Below, one piece after another: positions 9,278 through 20,402 of a stretch of 64,000 nucleotides of DNA. Both the position numbers and the translations under genes were made by a program. How positions within the stretch are numbered: the first letter of the stretch is position 1; every line of letters starts with the position of its first letter. This DNA is from Symsagittifera roscoffensis (Eukaryota; Xenacoelomorpha; Acoela; Convolutidae). The stretch lies in the NCBI RefSeq assembly GCF_963678635.1, contig NW_026970749.1, forward strand, positions 17,114 through 81,113, in the 5' to 3' direction. The notes under the pieces were generated by a model, which worked only from the letters and a program-made list of their open reading frames with translations, searched no databases and was not told the DNA's origin.

Positions 9278-11134
9278 ATGTTCGGACAAATATTTTTGTC
9301 CCCAATAGTAATAACAGTAAAGAAAGATGGGTCCGTGAAACTAGCGCTCGAGTTAAGGGAAGTAAAAAAACAAGTGCATAAAAACAAATACCAAATTCCG
9401 AATATTGAAGAATTAATTGACACAGTGGGACAGACGATTAGCGAAAAAAAATCAGGAGACATATATTTCACCACGATGGATCTAACATACGCATATGGCC
9501 AATTGCCGTTAAAAGCTGAAACAAGTGTACAATGTAAGTTTTCTCTCATTGGAGGCCGCTCGACGGGTACGTACCGGTTCAAGACAGGATTCTACGGTCT
9601 AACTACAATGCCCGCGGAATTCCAACGCGCAATGGATTGTATACTCGTAGAATATCCGCAGGCGCACGCTTTCATTGACGATATTCTGGTCGTAACGAAG
9701 AGAACCGCGATTTACCGTATAGCAACAGTAGAAAAAATTTTAAAGAAACTGGATCGGGAAAATATGTCTCTAAAACTAACGAAATGCAAGTTCGCCCAAC
9801 GGGCATGCAAATGGCTAGGCCATAAAACAACATCCATTGGAATAACTCCATTGGTTAGAAAAACAGAACCGATAGAGGCGCTAACGCCGCCGCGAACTCT
9901 GTCGCAGTTGAAATCGTTCATGGGGTCAATACACAGCCTGCACAAGTATCTACCGGCGCTAGCTGAATCATCCGCGCCGTTGCGACCCTTACTAATAAGA
10001 GTAATGAATACTTTTGGACCCCCGAGTGTCACAATGCGGACAAAAATCTTAATAAAACAAGTGTCGAATATTGTTGAACTACGACATTTTGATATCCACA
10101 AGGACATTCGTATAGTGTGCGACGAAAGCCATAACGGGCTCGGTGCGGTGTTGGAACAGTTTGGACCAGAAGAGTGGCGCCCAATTTCGTTTGCCTCGCA
10201 ATACCTTAACGAAGCGGAAAAGAAATATTCAACAAACGAATTGGAGATGCTGGCAGTTGTGTGGGGGGGGGGGGGGGGGGCTGAATATTTTTAAAATTAC
10301 ATATTGGGCCGGAATTTTTTAATCGTCACCGACCACAAAGCGTTAATATCCCTTTTGGATGGTAATAATATGAAACACAAGACGATGTTTAGCCGTTTAA
10401 CGCGCTAGTTAGATCGGCTTATTCCCTTCGATTTTCGAATTGAACATACGCCAAGGGCGAAAATCGGATTGGCGGACTATTTATCACGTCACCCAAGTAG
10501 AGAAGCAACGCCAATAACTACGTATGAGAACATGTTTACTGTGGCAAAGATCAACCTAATTCGCACCGCTCTCGGTTTTAATGATAGTAATACATCCAGG
10601 GGACACAAATCATCCAATTATAAATCCAAGGAAACGCATATCAAAGCGGAAAGTCAGCAATCTATAAAGAGATTGGAAGTTTCGTCACGAGATGAACCGG
10701 TAGAGAGCGGGAAAACATGCGAGCGGAATTCGACCAATCAGATTCGAACACGTGGTTTAAGCCGACGGCTACGCGAATTACGCAGTAGATTAGTTGGTGC
10801 TATTACTCAATCGGAAGAAAGTCGTTTACAATTATCAAATTCTAAAATTCAAAGCTCAAAGTCTCAATTTGGAATGGATAGAAGTATGCGAAAATGGCAA
10901 AAATTTTTGAAACAGCACCCTAGTCTAAATAGCAGCAGCAATGCGATTGAAGAATTACCGCCGAACGTATCCCTGGAAGCCAATACTAAAGAAACAAAGT
11001 CAATCCGAACAAATTCAACTCTTTCGTTACCCTCGGCATTCAAAGGTGAAACAATACCACCAGTGGATCCCATTTCAATATGTATGTCAATTATCCCTCG
11101 GAACTGCAAAATTGTTAATAAAATTACTTCCTGA
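9278..11134 (+). pseudogene. pol: Ty3/Gypsy reverse transcriptase and RNase H
   Basis: RT copies element RNA to DNA and RNase H removes the RNA strand. In ORF 9278-10294 the RT catalytic residues are visible: Asp in TTMDLTYAYGQLPL (residue 68) and FIDDIL (Asp 134 and 135), with FYGLTTMPAEFQRAMD between. RNase H follows with CDESHNGLGAVLEQ and NELEMLAVVW. At 10263-10280 a run of 18 G replaces part of the sequence after AVVW, and a stop follows at 10292. The same frame then resumes with VTDHKALISLL and DYLSRH, with another stop near 10408, and continues through a low-similarity linker to a stop at 11132-11134. A frameshift near 11125 leads into integrase. Confidence 0.85.
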
Positions 11135-12080
11135 CTTGCTTAATCTAAAGTTCATTGAATCCAATTATGTTTCTGACCCCCAACTGAGCGCAGTCCGCGA
11201 TCTCATTTTTTCCCAAGATCCTAATATTCATGAAAAAATCAGTGCAATAAACCGTTATTATTCTCAATTTGTGAACGACTTTTCGGTGAAGGAGAACGTA
11301 GTGTGGATGGATGAAAAACTAGTAATACCCATGAACCTTCAAACTGCAATTAACAATCGAATTCATGCCTACCACCACGGAAAAACGAATATGTTTGATG
11401 CAGCAAAAGACATTTGGTACCCTTATATTTATCGATCAATAGATTCCATGGCCAAAGAGTGCCCCGAATGTACCGCCTCCGGTAAGAACTTAAAAACAAT
11501 TTTAAGAAAAAATCAACTTGGGACTGTACCTGAACCAAAAGAACCAAATGAGTCAGTCCAACTAGATTTTTGGGGTCCCATTAATTATTTAAACGAATCC
11601 CGGAAATATGTATTAGTGGCGCTCGATCGTTTTTCTCGTTGGCCATCGGCCAAAGTCTGTGGAAATAATCGGTCTGATAAGATACTGAAGTTTTTAAAAA
11701 GTTATTTAACAAATCATGAGGTGCCACGGAAAGTTCACGTAGATCAGGGAACGAGTTTTATGTCAAATGACATTAAAGCCTTCTGTAATGGGGAGGGCAT
11801 TGAAATCATAAAGTCGCCAGTCAATGATCATCGGGCATCTGGGTGCGTCGAGCGTACCATTGGCAGTCTTAAAGATTCTAACCTGACTTTCGCCCAAGAA
11901 AAACATCCCGAACCCTTGGAAAAAATGGTTGAAAGGGCCCTCGGTGCTCTTAGATTTTCAAAGAATGCAACACTAAAAAATTTGCCATTCGAGGCGCATC
12001 ATGGTAGAGAAGCTAACACGGTATTACGGAACCTTACAAAAAACCATCTCTTCAAAATCTGGATTGGTCACGGGTTATAA
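10941..12080 (+). pseudogene. pol: Ty3/Gypsy integrase
   Basis: Integrase joins element DNA to the genome. In this ORF the zinc-binding H-x3-H (142,146) and C-x2-C (174,177) are present. The catalytic triad is complete: Asp209 in QLDFWGP, Asp268 in VDQGTSF and Glu304 in GCVERTIGSLK, with exactly 35 residues between the second Asp and the Glu, the D,D35E signature. The first roughly 60 codons are probably spurious, because the previous frame carries the real linker up to about 11125. The catalytic part is the best-preserved piece of this element. A frameshift near 12058 cuts it from its C-terminal tail. Confidence 0.85.
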
Positions 12081-12127
12081 AAACGAAAAATGCTTGTTTA
12101 GATGCCGCCAATCCTATTGCGCAGAAT

Positions 12128-12586
12128 ATGCCCCATCCAGCTGATACAAACTGGAGTGTACAATCGGACTTAGCATATGACATCAACCATAGGAGCCACG
12201 CTCGCCGGTTAACCAATGACCAATCCGCCAACCAACACGACCAACCGTCGATTCTCAAACCCGCAAGCACCAGAGGACAACCAGGACCATCTGGATTGTT
12301 GTTCCAGCGAACTGGAAACAGGAACCTAAAAAGGTATAAACAACTTCATTTTAAAGTAAAATCCGAAAGTACGCATACAATAACCTTAAATAATGGGGTT
12401 GTGCTTAGAAAATCGGGAGTGGCTACGAAGCCTAAGTCAAAGAAATCAAAAGCGACATCTGTGCGTGAGGTTAAAGAGCGAGCATCTCATTCAGTATTAC
12501 CACCGCCAACTCCGCGTGAGGTTAAAGAGCGAGCTACACAACGAACTGTTTCGGACAGACAAAGAAAAAAAACCGGGAAGAAGTGA
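12128..12586 (+). pseudogene. pol: Ty3/Gypsy integrase C-terminal basic tail
   Basis: This frame continues the integrase after the shift near 12058 (WSRVIKTKNACLDAANPIAQN lies just upstream in frame). It is rich in Lys and Arg and ends in a Lys-rich stop-proximal segment. It contains the heptad REVKERA twice (near 12467 and 12518), from a short in-frame duplication. Such tails bind nucleic acid or chromatin in related elements; no chromodomain is recognisable. Confidence 0.55.
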
Positions 12587-12820
12587 CCTAAAAGAAACTA
12601 GTAAAAATTTACCACATCAAAACTTCCTAACCCAGAGAGAGGGTGGGTCATTAGTGACTTAAAACTCAAACGTCATCACTGCTCAGTGATCCTTTTACTT
12701 GTTAAAATTTGTTGTCAAAAAATTCTACATTGTTCTTTCAAACATGCAGTTAGTAATTCCTATCAGTCATTTATAATCAACAGATGCCGTCATATTTTCA
12801 ATCAACTAAAGTTTCATTAT

Positions 12821-12831
12821 TGAAGGGGAAG
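12821..12831 (+). promoter_or_regulatory. Polypurine tract before the 3' LTR
   Basis: TGAAGGGGAAG lies directly before the 3' LTR, the position of the plus-strand primer in LTR elements. Confidence 0.75.
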
Positions 12832-13047
12832 TGTTGTATAGTGTTATTTAGTTCACATTGCAAGCTGTCAATCAACTGTTTGCTCATGATGCTAAAGTAA
12901 TCGATTAGCAGGTGTTTGTCCTTGGAACAGTCTGTCACCCTTGGATACTGCTTACAACCACTCTCTATGCTAACTTTATAAGGTTAAGTTGACTAACTTT
13001 GTATTGGAATTTACGATTGAACGACTAACGTTTTCTCATTCTCAACA
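12832..13047 (+). repeat. 3' LTR of the Ty3/Gypsy element
   Basis: Starts TGTTGTATAGTG and ends CTCATTCTCAACA, followed by the ACAG target duplication at 13048-13051. It differs from the 5' LTR mainly in the first 50 bases, where it carries a more complex sequence and not the TAAATATA-type repeats. Confidence 0.9.
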
Positions 13048-13051
13048 ACAG

Positions 13052-13391
13052 TCGTCGGGGGTTACAGTTAACCGCTATAACGCCACAAAGTTTAAAGATG
13101 CAGATGGCATACTACCCACTTGTCAAAAGAAAACGCTTCGTCGATGGTACTACAAAGGAATGGGTTCCAGACATTGGTCAGTCCTCGCAAAGAGCCCTGA
13201 GCCAGTTCTACCACCTCGATCAAAAGCTGCCAACAGTCCAGAGGCTCGGAAACAGTCGCTGGACTTCTTCAAACAGATGGAGAAAAATTGTCATCAGGCG
13301 AAAGAAATATCACATGGTAAGAAAAGATGATGTCACCTGGAAAAAGTACCCGATTAGGACACTTTCCTCCCAGCCGGAGGATACTGCGTGA
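13052..13391 (+). pseudogene. Downstream half of the unidentified ORF split by the Ty3/Gypsy element
   Basis: This frame continues the ORF interrupted at 7326 once the element and one ACAG are removed. It runs without a stop to TGA at 13389-13391. The encoded part is basic and Trp-rich, with KKYHMVRKDDVTWKKYP near the end. I recognise no family. A GT-rich donor-like GGTAAG lies at 13316, so an exon end there is possible. It may be part of a host gene or of an older mobile element. Confidence 0.4.
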
Positions 13392-13890
13392 TGCTCCATT
13401 ATTCGGCTCGGAAGGACGACACCTCAAGAATGAATTGTCGTGCAGTCTTAAGCGCTTCGTCCCCGACATCTCAGGGACGTGAACTGAACGACTGAATCAT
13501 GACCGGCCCAAGCAACAACCGGAACTTTTCCAGATCTTAACACGATTGCTATTCTTCCGGATTGCCTTGACTGGAGAATCACGAAGATGTATCGGCAACT
13601 CACCTTGGATCCAAGGATAGCACCCTTCGTGATCCCTTCTACACTAGCGAGACACTGCTGATGTTGCACAATTCGAGTTCACGTAGGCATCCCTTCGGGA
13701 GTCCGGTCATTCAGTGAAACTTGAAACAAGGTCTAGCTGGGAGATTTGAAACAAATATCCGATGAGTGATTCTAATTTCAATGTTACACAAATCGTCAAC
13801 AAGGAGCATCCAGTACAAACCGAGGATATCAATCCAGATCCTCCCAAGGAATCCAGGAGCTGCACTTGGGATCCCTCGAAAAAACTCCAA
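13392..13890. other. Stretch without a recognisable gene
   Basis: GC content looks higher than in the surrounding DNA. Short ORFs on both strands show no domain. An ORF beginning near 13762 runs into the tandem-repeat block and is not convincing. Confidence 0.4.
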
Positions 13891-15860
13891 CTTTCGAATT
13901 TCTTAAATCGACAATTGAACATTCTTTCTAAATTTTGCAGGACTCAGGTGATGCTGAACGCAGTACGGCTTTTTCGTCATGTCATCTTCACTAGCATAGG
14001 CAAGGTCTTCGATACTTTCGGACTCAATTGATTTGATGTGGGAAAATATTTTGGTTGAATGACCTCCATGTGCCGGAGGTCGAGAAATCAAACTCTAAAT
14101 CTCTTCCCGAGTCGAGATTTTCACCTAAATTGAAGCATGATTTGAGCAATTTGAGCGGCTTTTTTAGACGATTGCGCTAATGATCTTGCTTCAAAATGAG
14201 CGGTTTGAGCGGTTTTTGAACGGTTTATCTAAAAAACACGCTCAAAAACCGCGCAAGATTTGAACGGTTTCAAGCGGTTTATATAGAAAAACCGCTCAAA
14301 ACTTGCGCGGTTTATGAGCGTTTTCTTAGGACAATTCGGACAATTGGGACAATTAACGCGCGATACATTTCGCCTTGTTAACAAGTAAGCGGAGACTTAA
14401 TCCGTCTTAGAAACCTTTCCACATTTGTTGAATCAAGCTTATTTGCCAAAGTTGACTTGTTACTAGGAGCGAAATTTATCAGCTTGTACTTTTTAAGGCG
14501 TCTGCATTGATGTTTTTCAAAATATCTCCATTTTTTTGAAATTGTCCTTCTTTTTTTGAAAACTTCGTCGATTTTAATAAAAGGAACTCCGCTCCATTTT
14601 CTTTCGTATTTCGAATTTCTTTCGAATTTCTTAAATTGGCAATTGAATATTCCTTCTAAAATTTGCAGGACTCAGGTGATGTTGAACGCAGTACTGCTTT
14701 TTCGTCATGTCATCTCCACTAGCATAGGCAAGGTCTTCGATCCTTTCGGACTCCATTGGTTTGATGTGGGAAAATATTTTTGATTGAAGGACCTCCATGT
14801 GCCGGAAGTCAAGAAATGCAACTCTAAATCTCTTCCCGAGTCGAGATTTTCACCTAAATTGAAGCAAGATTTGAGCAGTTTGAGCGGTTTTTTGTAGACA
14901 ATTGCGCTAATGATCTTGCTTCAAAATGAGCGGTTTGAGTGGTTTTTGAACAGTTTATCTAAAAAATTCGCTCAAAAACCGCGCAAGATTCGTACGGTTT
15001 TGAGCGGTTTATCTAAAAAACCGCTCCAAAATCGTGCAGGATTTGACCGGTTTTGAGCCGTTTAACCTAGAAAAACCGCTCTGAAACCGCTCAAATCTTG
15101 CGCGGTTTTTGAGTGGTTTTTTTAGGACAATTAGTACAATTGGGACTTTTGGCGCGCGATAAATTTCGCCTTTTTAACGTGTAAACGGAGACTTAATCCG
15201 TCTTAGAAATCATTCCAAGTTTGTTGAATCAAGTTTATTTGCCAAAATTGACTTGTTACTAGAAGCGAAATTTATCAGTTTGTACTTTTTAAGGCGTCTG
15301 CATTGATGTTTTTCAAAATATGCCCAATTTTTTCAAACTTTCCTTCTTTTTTTGAAATTTTCGTCGATTATTTAAAAAAAAACGCCGCTCCATTTTTTCT
15401 CGAATTTCGAATTTTTTTCGAATTTCTTAAATCGACAATTGAACATTCGTTCTAAACTTTGTAGTACAGCTTTTTCGTCATGTCATCTCCACTAGCACAG
15501 GCATTGGTTTGATGTGGGAAAATAATTTTGGTTGAAGGACCTCCATGTGTCGGAAGTTGAGAAATGCAACTCTGAATCTCTACCCAAATCGAGATTTTTC
15601 ACCTAAATTCATGCAAATTTTGAGCGGTTTGAGCGGTTTTTTAGACGATTGCGCTCAAAATCTTGTTTCAAAATGAGCGGTTTGAGCGGTTTTTGAACGG
15701 TTTATCTGAAAAGTCCGCTCAAAAAATAAGCAAGATTTGAACTGTTTTGAGCGGTTTATATAAAAAAACGCTCAAAAGACACTCAAATCTTGCCCTGTTT
15801 TTGAGCCTTTTTTATAGGACAAATAAGACAATTGGGACATTTGGCGCTTGAGATCTATAG
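13891..15860. repeat. Three tandem units of about 0.73-0.8 kb rich in GAGCGGTTT
   Basis: Units begin with AATTTCTTAAAT and GACAATTGAA-like text at about 13892, 14620 and 15416. Each holds a TGTCATCTCCACTAGCA-like segment, then a dense cluster of GAGCGGTTT and its complement AAACCGCTC arranged as inverted repeats. Units 1 and 2 end with a block related to the Rep-A core (AAGCGGAGACTTAATCCGTC); unit 3 lacks that end. Units differ by many substitutions and small indels. No coding potential is seen. Confidence 0.8.
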
Positions 15861-17105
15861 GTAACTTTTAAAAATTTTTCATAACTCGATTGAAAAAAGG
15901 AAAAAATGAAACTAAGTCGGAGAACAAAATAACTAACTTTAGTTTAATAAAATTATGAAAAAATTAAAACAACACACAAAAAGATTTGAATAAATAGATT
16001 ATAATCCATTATTCTCGATTGTATAGGGATTTTGTTGCTAAAAATATTATCATTAAAATCCATTTTCAATCGTTTATAATAAATTATTTTTGTTATTTTT
16101 GAGACTGAGAATGAATAACCAAATAATCGATTATCATTCATCCCGCATCCAGTTTCAAGCGTTAAAAATCAATTTTATTACAATTTTAGTACCAGTCATA
16201 CTCTGGTCGATTATAAATAATCGATTATAATCTCTCTTTTTAAAATCAAATTATAATTAATTATAACTCATTAAAAATCGATCATAATCGATTATTTATT
16301 CGTTTATTTTTCGATACAATTATTATCGATTATAATTGATTATAATCCATCATTTTTATTCAAATTTCTGTTTCATTAATTTTGCACAAAAATCCATTAT
16401 ATTAGATTTTAAATGATTATAATCCCTTTTGTTTGTCCATTTTTGTCTTCGAAGTTGAATCTAAATTGCCTATATTTTATGCTTTTTGTGGACATTGGTT
16501 CCCATAAAAAATAAGAAAAATATTTTTAAAGTTTTTCAATTAATTCGAATTTATAAGTTTTTTTTCTTTTCTTCCTCTTTAGAGTTGTTTTGTGATGCAT
16601 ATTTAAAGGTTTTTTAAACACCAAAACATCAGCAAATTGATTTAATTTCATGAGGGATTCGGAAAATTTATTTTTCATCTATCGCGGGAACCTTTCCTCT
16701 CATATGAAAGGATCTCTATGAAACTTTTTTCGTGGTAAAACTTTGTGTTCAGATGAACCAAAGCGTTCAAGAGATCTCTCTTTTCGAAATTTTTTATGGG
16801 CACAAAAATAATAACCCATAAGATATAATTCGAGTATTGGAAAATTTCGGCAATCTAAGAAACTATAATCGATTGAAATCAATTATAATCGATTATAATT
16901 GATTTTAAGGGTTTTTAGTAAGAACTAAAATTAAATATATTCGATTATAAGAGATTATTATCTCTTGGAAAATATCACGATTAGAATCAATTATAAATCC
17001 CTTAAAGATCTAGTTTTGGTAATTATAATCAATTATAATTGTGAAAAAATCATCATAATAATCCGTTATAATCGATTACTTACGCCTAAACTTGGATGCG
17101 GGATG
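15861..17105. repeat. AT-rich DNA with TTATAATCGATTATAA-type palindromes
   Basis: Variants of ATTATAATCGATTATAAT recur many times (for example around 16010, 16200-16260, 16290-16350, 16860-16910 and 17030-17070), mostly in partial form. A weaker set occurs at 55250-55400 and 55790-55910. No gene is visible. Confidence 0.7.
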
Positions 17106-17879
17106 AAACTTCAGTGCTGGAACAGGGCGACTCCCGTTACAGCGTTAATTTAACTAGATGTATCGTATAGCAAAAAGGTGATTCTACTCTCATAAAATAA
17201 TTCTGGCACGAAAGCCGAGTTTATTATTCTACTGGAGCAACCGAATTCTCTTAAAGAACGTATGCGTGAACCACGCAATTGCATGTACATTGACTTTAGT
17301 GCTTTGTCGCTTAATTCATTTTGGCCTGGAACTACATACATCCTTACGGTAATTAGCACTGATTACCTTCCAAGCAACTTCAATGAACTCTATTTTTTTA
17401 TTGGCGTTTGAACAAATCAAAATAGGATCTAGATGTGAAGATATTGGTGATTAGCTTGCCTATGAGGCGCCAAATTGTGTGTTCGACCGTTAAACTGTTA
17501 GTTTAGGTTTCAAAGCTTCCGTTTTGAAGCTGATTTGTGGCGCAGTTTGTATTTTAATCCTTTGCCTCATAGATAAATTATCGTAATCTAACATTATTTG
17601 GTTGCATTTTCAAAGCTCTTTCTTTGCTTTTCATCTTTTCATTTGGGTTAAGCGCAGGGCTAAGCGCTTTGCCGCAATGTTTTCTCAAAACAAAAAAAAA
17701 TAACCAAAAAATTAAAAAATAAACTGACATTTTTTTGTCTCTTTCAGCTCATAAGTAAACACACTCAATGTTCGAATGACTTTATTTTGATTGATTTCAT
17801 TTCAGTTTGAAAAACTTTTGAACGTTTTTTACTTTAAAAGTTTTATAAATACAAATCAGGCTTTTTCAACTTCCTCTAC
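17106..17879. other. Non-coding stretch, nothing recognised
   Basis: AT-rich with short homopolymers. The short ORFs on either strand have no recognisable features. Confidence 0.4.
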
Positions 17880-19858
17880 ATCATGTTGGACTACATTTAT
17901 CTAAATTTAATTTAACCTTGCCATAGTTAAAATAACCATGACGAACAATTCAATATATACTAAACAAATTAATTTTTCGTGCTCTACAGCCTGTCATACT
18001 TTACAACGATATATCTCGCATTTGGCCATAACAGCCTGCTAAATTATACTGGGTGACAATGAAAATTCGGTTTTTACGCTTCCTATTAGCCAGCGTTATC
18101 AAGTCGGAATCTAGACTTTCGAAGAAAAAAGAATATGTATGCTCGGTGTGGTTTTTTATTCAGTCAATTTTCACCGGTCGAAATAATTATTTCAACAAAA
18201 AATTTTTATACCCCATTGAAGATATCGAGTTCAAATGTAAAGAGATATTTCACCTCCGATGATTTTTGTATAATTCTGGAGGTTTGAAAATAGCCAAATC
18301 TGCCATGTTCTTGACTAAATTATGCGCGCTTTGAAGAGCTTATTCATAATGCTCAGATCGTAACCCGAATTATTTATGCGTGGCGAATTATTTCGCACAT
18401 CAAAATCGTTCCAAATTTAATTGAGGCTAGCTAATCGGATCGGTTGTACTAATTACGTACGAATCAAAACTTTACTCATTTATTTTGTCCAAAATGTGTA
18501 GGTTTTCAGTATTTTCTTTTCCAAAAAAATATTCGGATATAAATTAAAGGTCAGTCGGAACATTCAGGGCTTTGCCCTGATATACGAGCAGTCTTGTTCC
18601 AGTTAATCACCAGCTTAATATAATAAGCTGAATGCCTTGCTACTATGCTGCTGACTAAGTTTATATCCTGTTGACTCGCTCAAATTCATGAAAACTCAAA
18701 TTTAACTACTGGGTTCTAGTTACTACTGGTACGTGCTATATCTAGAATGCAAACCATTGTGTGTATAATTATAAAGTTGCGATATAAATTTTCTGTTGAT
18801 AATTTTTCGTGTTCATGATTTTCGTCTTAAGCTCTGTCGGTATAGTTTCCAAATTCTGTAGTCCACTTTGTATGCACTCTTTATATAGCTATCGCAGTGT
18901 TTCAGATTATTGATTGTCGGCTTTAATTTTGTCGGACTTTTTGCCGATTTTTGTTCCAAAAAAGGTCGGTAATATTTTTGAGATCGATAACACTTTTTTT
19001 GAGATCGATATTTGATTGCCCAAAACCAACCGCACTAGGACCTTTTTTGAAAAATTTTAGTTAATTTAAACATGAAGAGTTTTTTACAAAAGTATTTTTT
19101 CAACTTTCCTCTTTAATTGTAATATCGCTGGAAGTTCTGTTTGCTATTTAGTGAAAGTCATGGTGCTTTAACCCTACAGTTGTGGCATCGAAAATGGTGC
19201 CAAGCTCAGCTTCGTCTCTGTGTAGAGTTTTGGCTTTCTTGTTATAGATAGGCAACTGCCCCTCCCCCTTGGGCCATGATTTGTTTTTAAACTTGCGCAA
19301 TGTCTAAGACACTCATTTAAGAACCCCCTCCCCGGCTTGCAGCCTAATGAATATCTGTTTTCTGCATACGTTTTTATATGGTTTTAGTGATATCAAAATC
19401 ATGTTTTGTGTGTTCAAATATAACTTCAAGCTATCGTTCAGCATGACCATTTTCAGCAAACACGCCTGCCTTCAACAGTTTTCATGACGCAGGCAATTTT
19501 AATGGTTCATGTTTTGTTGATTCTATTGCCACAGTGTTATGTTATATTTTTGGATCTGGTAAATTTTGTTTTGGTGTTTTGGTATAAAATATTCAAAACA
19601 CGGCATTTTGCTCTGACGAACGATTTAGTATCATGTAAAACCTAGAAATTTTTCTGTCCCGTGAGTCTTACGTGTATTTACAATTAGTGGCACATTTGAA
19701 CAGGTGTATAAAAAGTATAAAAAATTACCGAATGCCAAAAATTCGCTAGTTGAATGAATTAGACCCGCATACCAAACCAACAACCATGTGATTTTAAGAT
19801 GTGTGAAGTGATAATGTAGCACATATTTGGCCCGAATATTTAACGAATACAAAATAAG
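17880..19858 (+). repeat. Dispersed repeat R1, copy 1, interrupted by a Rep-A insertion
   Basis: Matches 49790-51228 along most of its length, and 32040-32870 and 35340-36165 along its first part. Shared landmarks are GCCTGCTAAATTATACTG, the block ending CAAACCATTGTGTGTAT, and AACCAACCGCACTAGGACC. It has no convincing ORF. A Rep-A copy occupies 18116-18600 here and is missing at the same place in the other copies. Confidence 0.8.
18116..18600 (-). mobile_element. Rep-A insertion inside R1 copy 1
   Basis: The other R1 copies read straight through (GAATCTAGACTTTTTTCTAG-like text). Here about 485 bp intervene, ending AGTCGGAACATTCAGGGC, TTTGCCCTG and GAGCAGTCTTGTT, the diagnostic end of Rep-A. 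The filled and empty sites show that Rep-A moved as a unit. No ORF and no clear target duplication were found. Confidence 0.7.
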
Positions 19859-20395
19859 CAAGACTGCTCGTATCAGGACGGAGCCCTGAATGTTCCGACT
19901 GCCTTTTAAGGTCTATGGCGCAAAAGTAACATGAAAATTTAAAGGTAAAAAATAAAATTAAAAAACTTTTTAAAAGAAACTTGAGAATTTCTGTAAAAAC
20001 ATCCCCCCACACGTCATAATAAGAACAAAGTGATAATTTTCGCTTCTATTAAGAAATCAATTATGGCATATAGGCTTCCTTGAACCAATTTGGAACCGAT
20101 TTCTAAGACGGATTGAATCTCGCTTACGCGTTATTAGCGCTAAAAATATCGCGCGTTAATTGTCCCAAATTGGCCAAAATAGCAATCTTTAAACCCCATA
20201 ACTTTACGAAAAATGATCACAGGTAAAATATCTTTTCATCTTTTCAAATTTAAGCTCAGCACAACAATATTTTTTAACTGATATTGAAAAAATTCCGTCA
20301 AAAATAGCTTGTTAAAAAGTCGAAATTTGTCTGAAGAAAAAAAAACCCACCACGAGCACAAATATTCCGTTACTTTCGAATCGAAAATCTGACTA
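19859..20395 (+). repeat. Rep-A copy, forward
   Basis: Begins CAAGACTGCTCGTATCAGG and ends near CCGTTACTTTCGAATCGAAA. It contains the shared landmarks GTTCCGACTGCC, CATCCCCCCACACG, a GCTTACGCGTTA core, GTCCCAAATTGGCC and ATGATCACAGG. Non-coding. Confidence 0.75.
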
Positions 20396-20402
20396 ATAAA
20401 TG

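Larger units (their letters stand above)
7327..13047 (+). mobile_element. Ty3/Gypsy LTR retrotransposon, full length but inactive
   Basis: The element is 5721 bp, bounded by TGTTG...CAACA LTRs of 218 and 216 bp and flanked by a 4-bp target duplication ACAG (7323-7326 and 13048-13051). A primer-site-like TGGCGCAG follows the 5' LTR and a purine tract GAAGGGGAAG precedes the 3' LTR. Domain order gag, protease, reverse transcriptase, RNase H, integrase is that of Ty3/Gypsy. All reading frames carry stops or frameshifts, so it could move only with help from other copies. Confidence 0.93.

Noticed and set aside
13762-14031. 89-codon ORF beginning MSDSNFNVTQ
   Set aside because: Its second half lies in the tandem-repeat unit, where the equivalent frames of the other units differ; the first half has no recognisable domain.
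18116-20395. Rep-A as a Helitron
   Set aside because: Hairpins near the ends are suggestive, but no CTRR end or A/T target junction could be fixed, and no Rep/helicase sequence is present.
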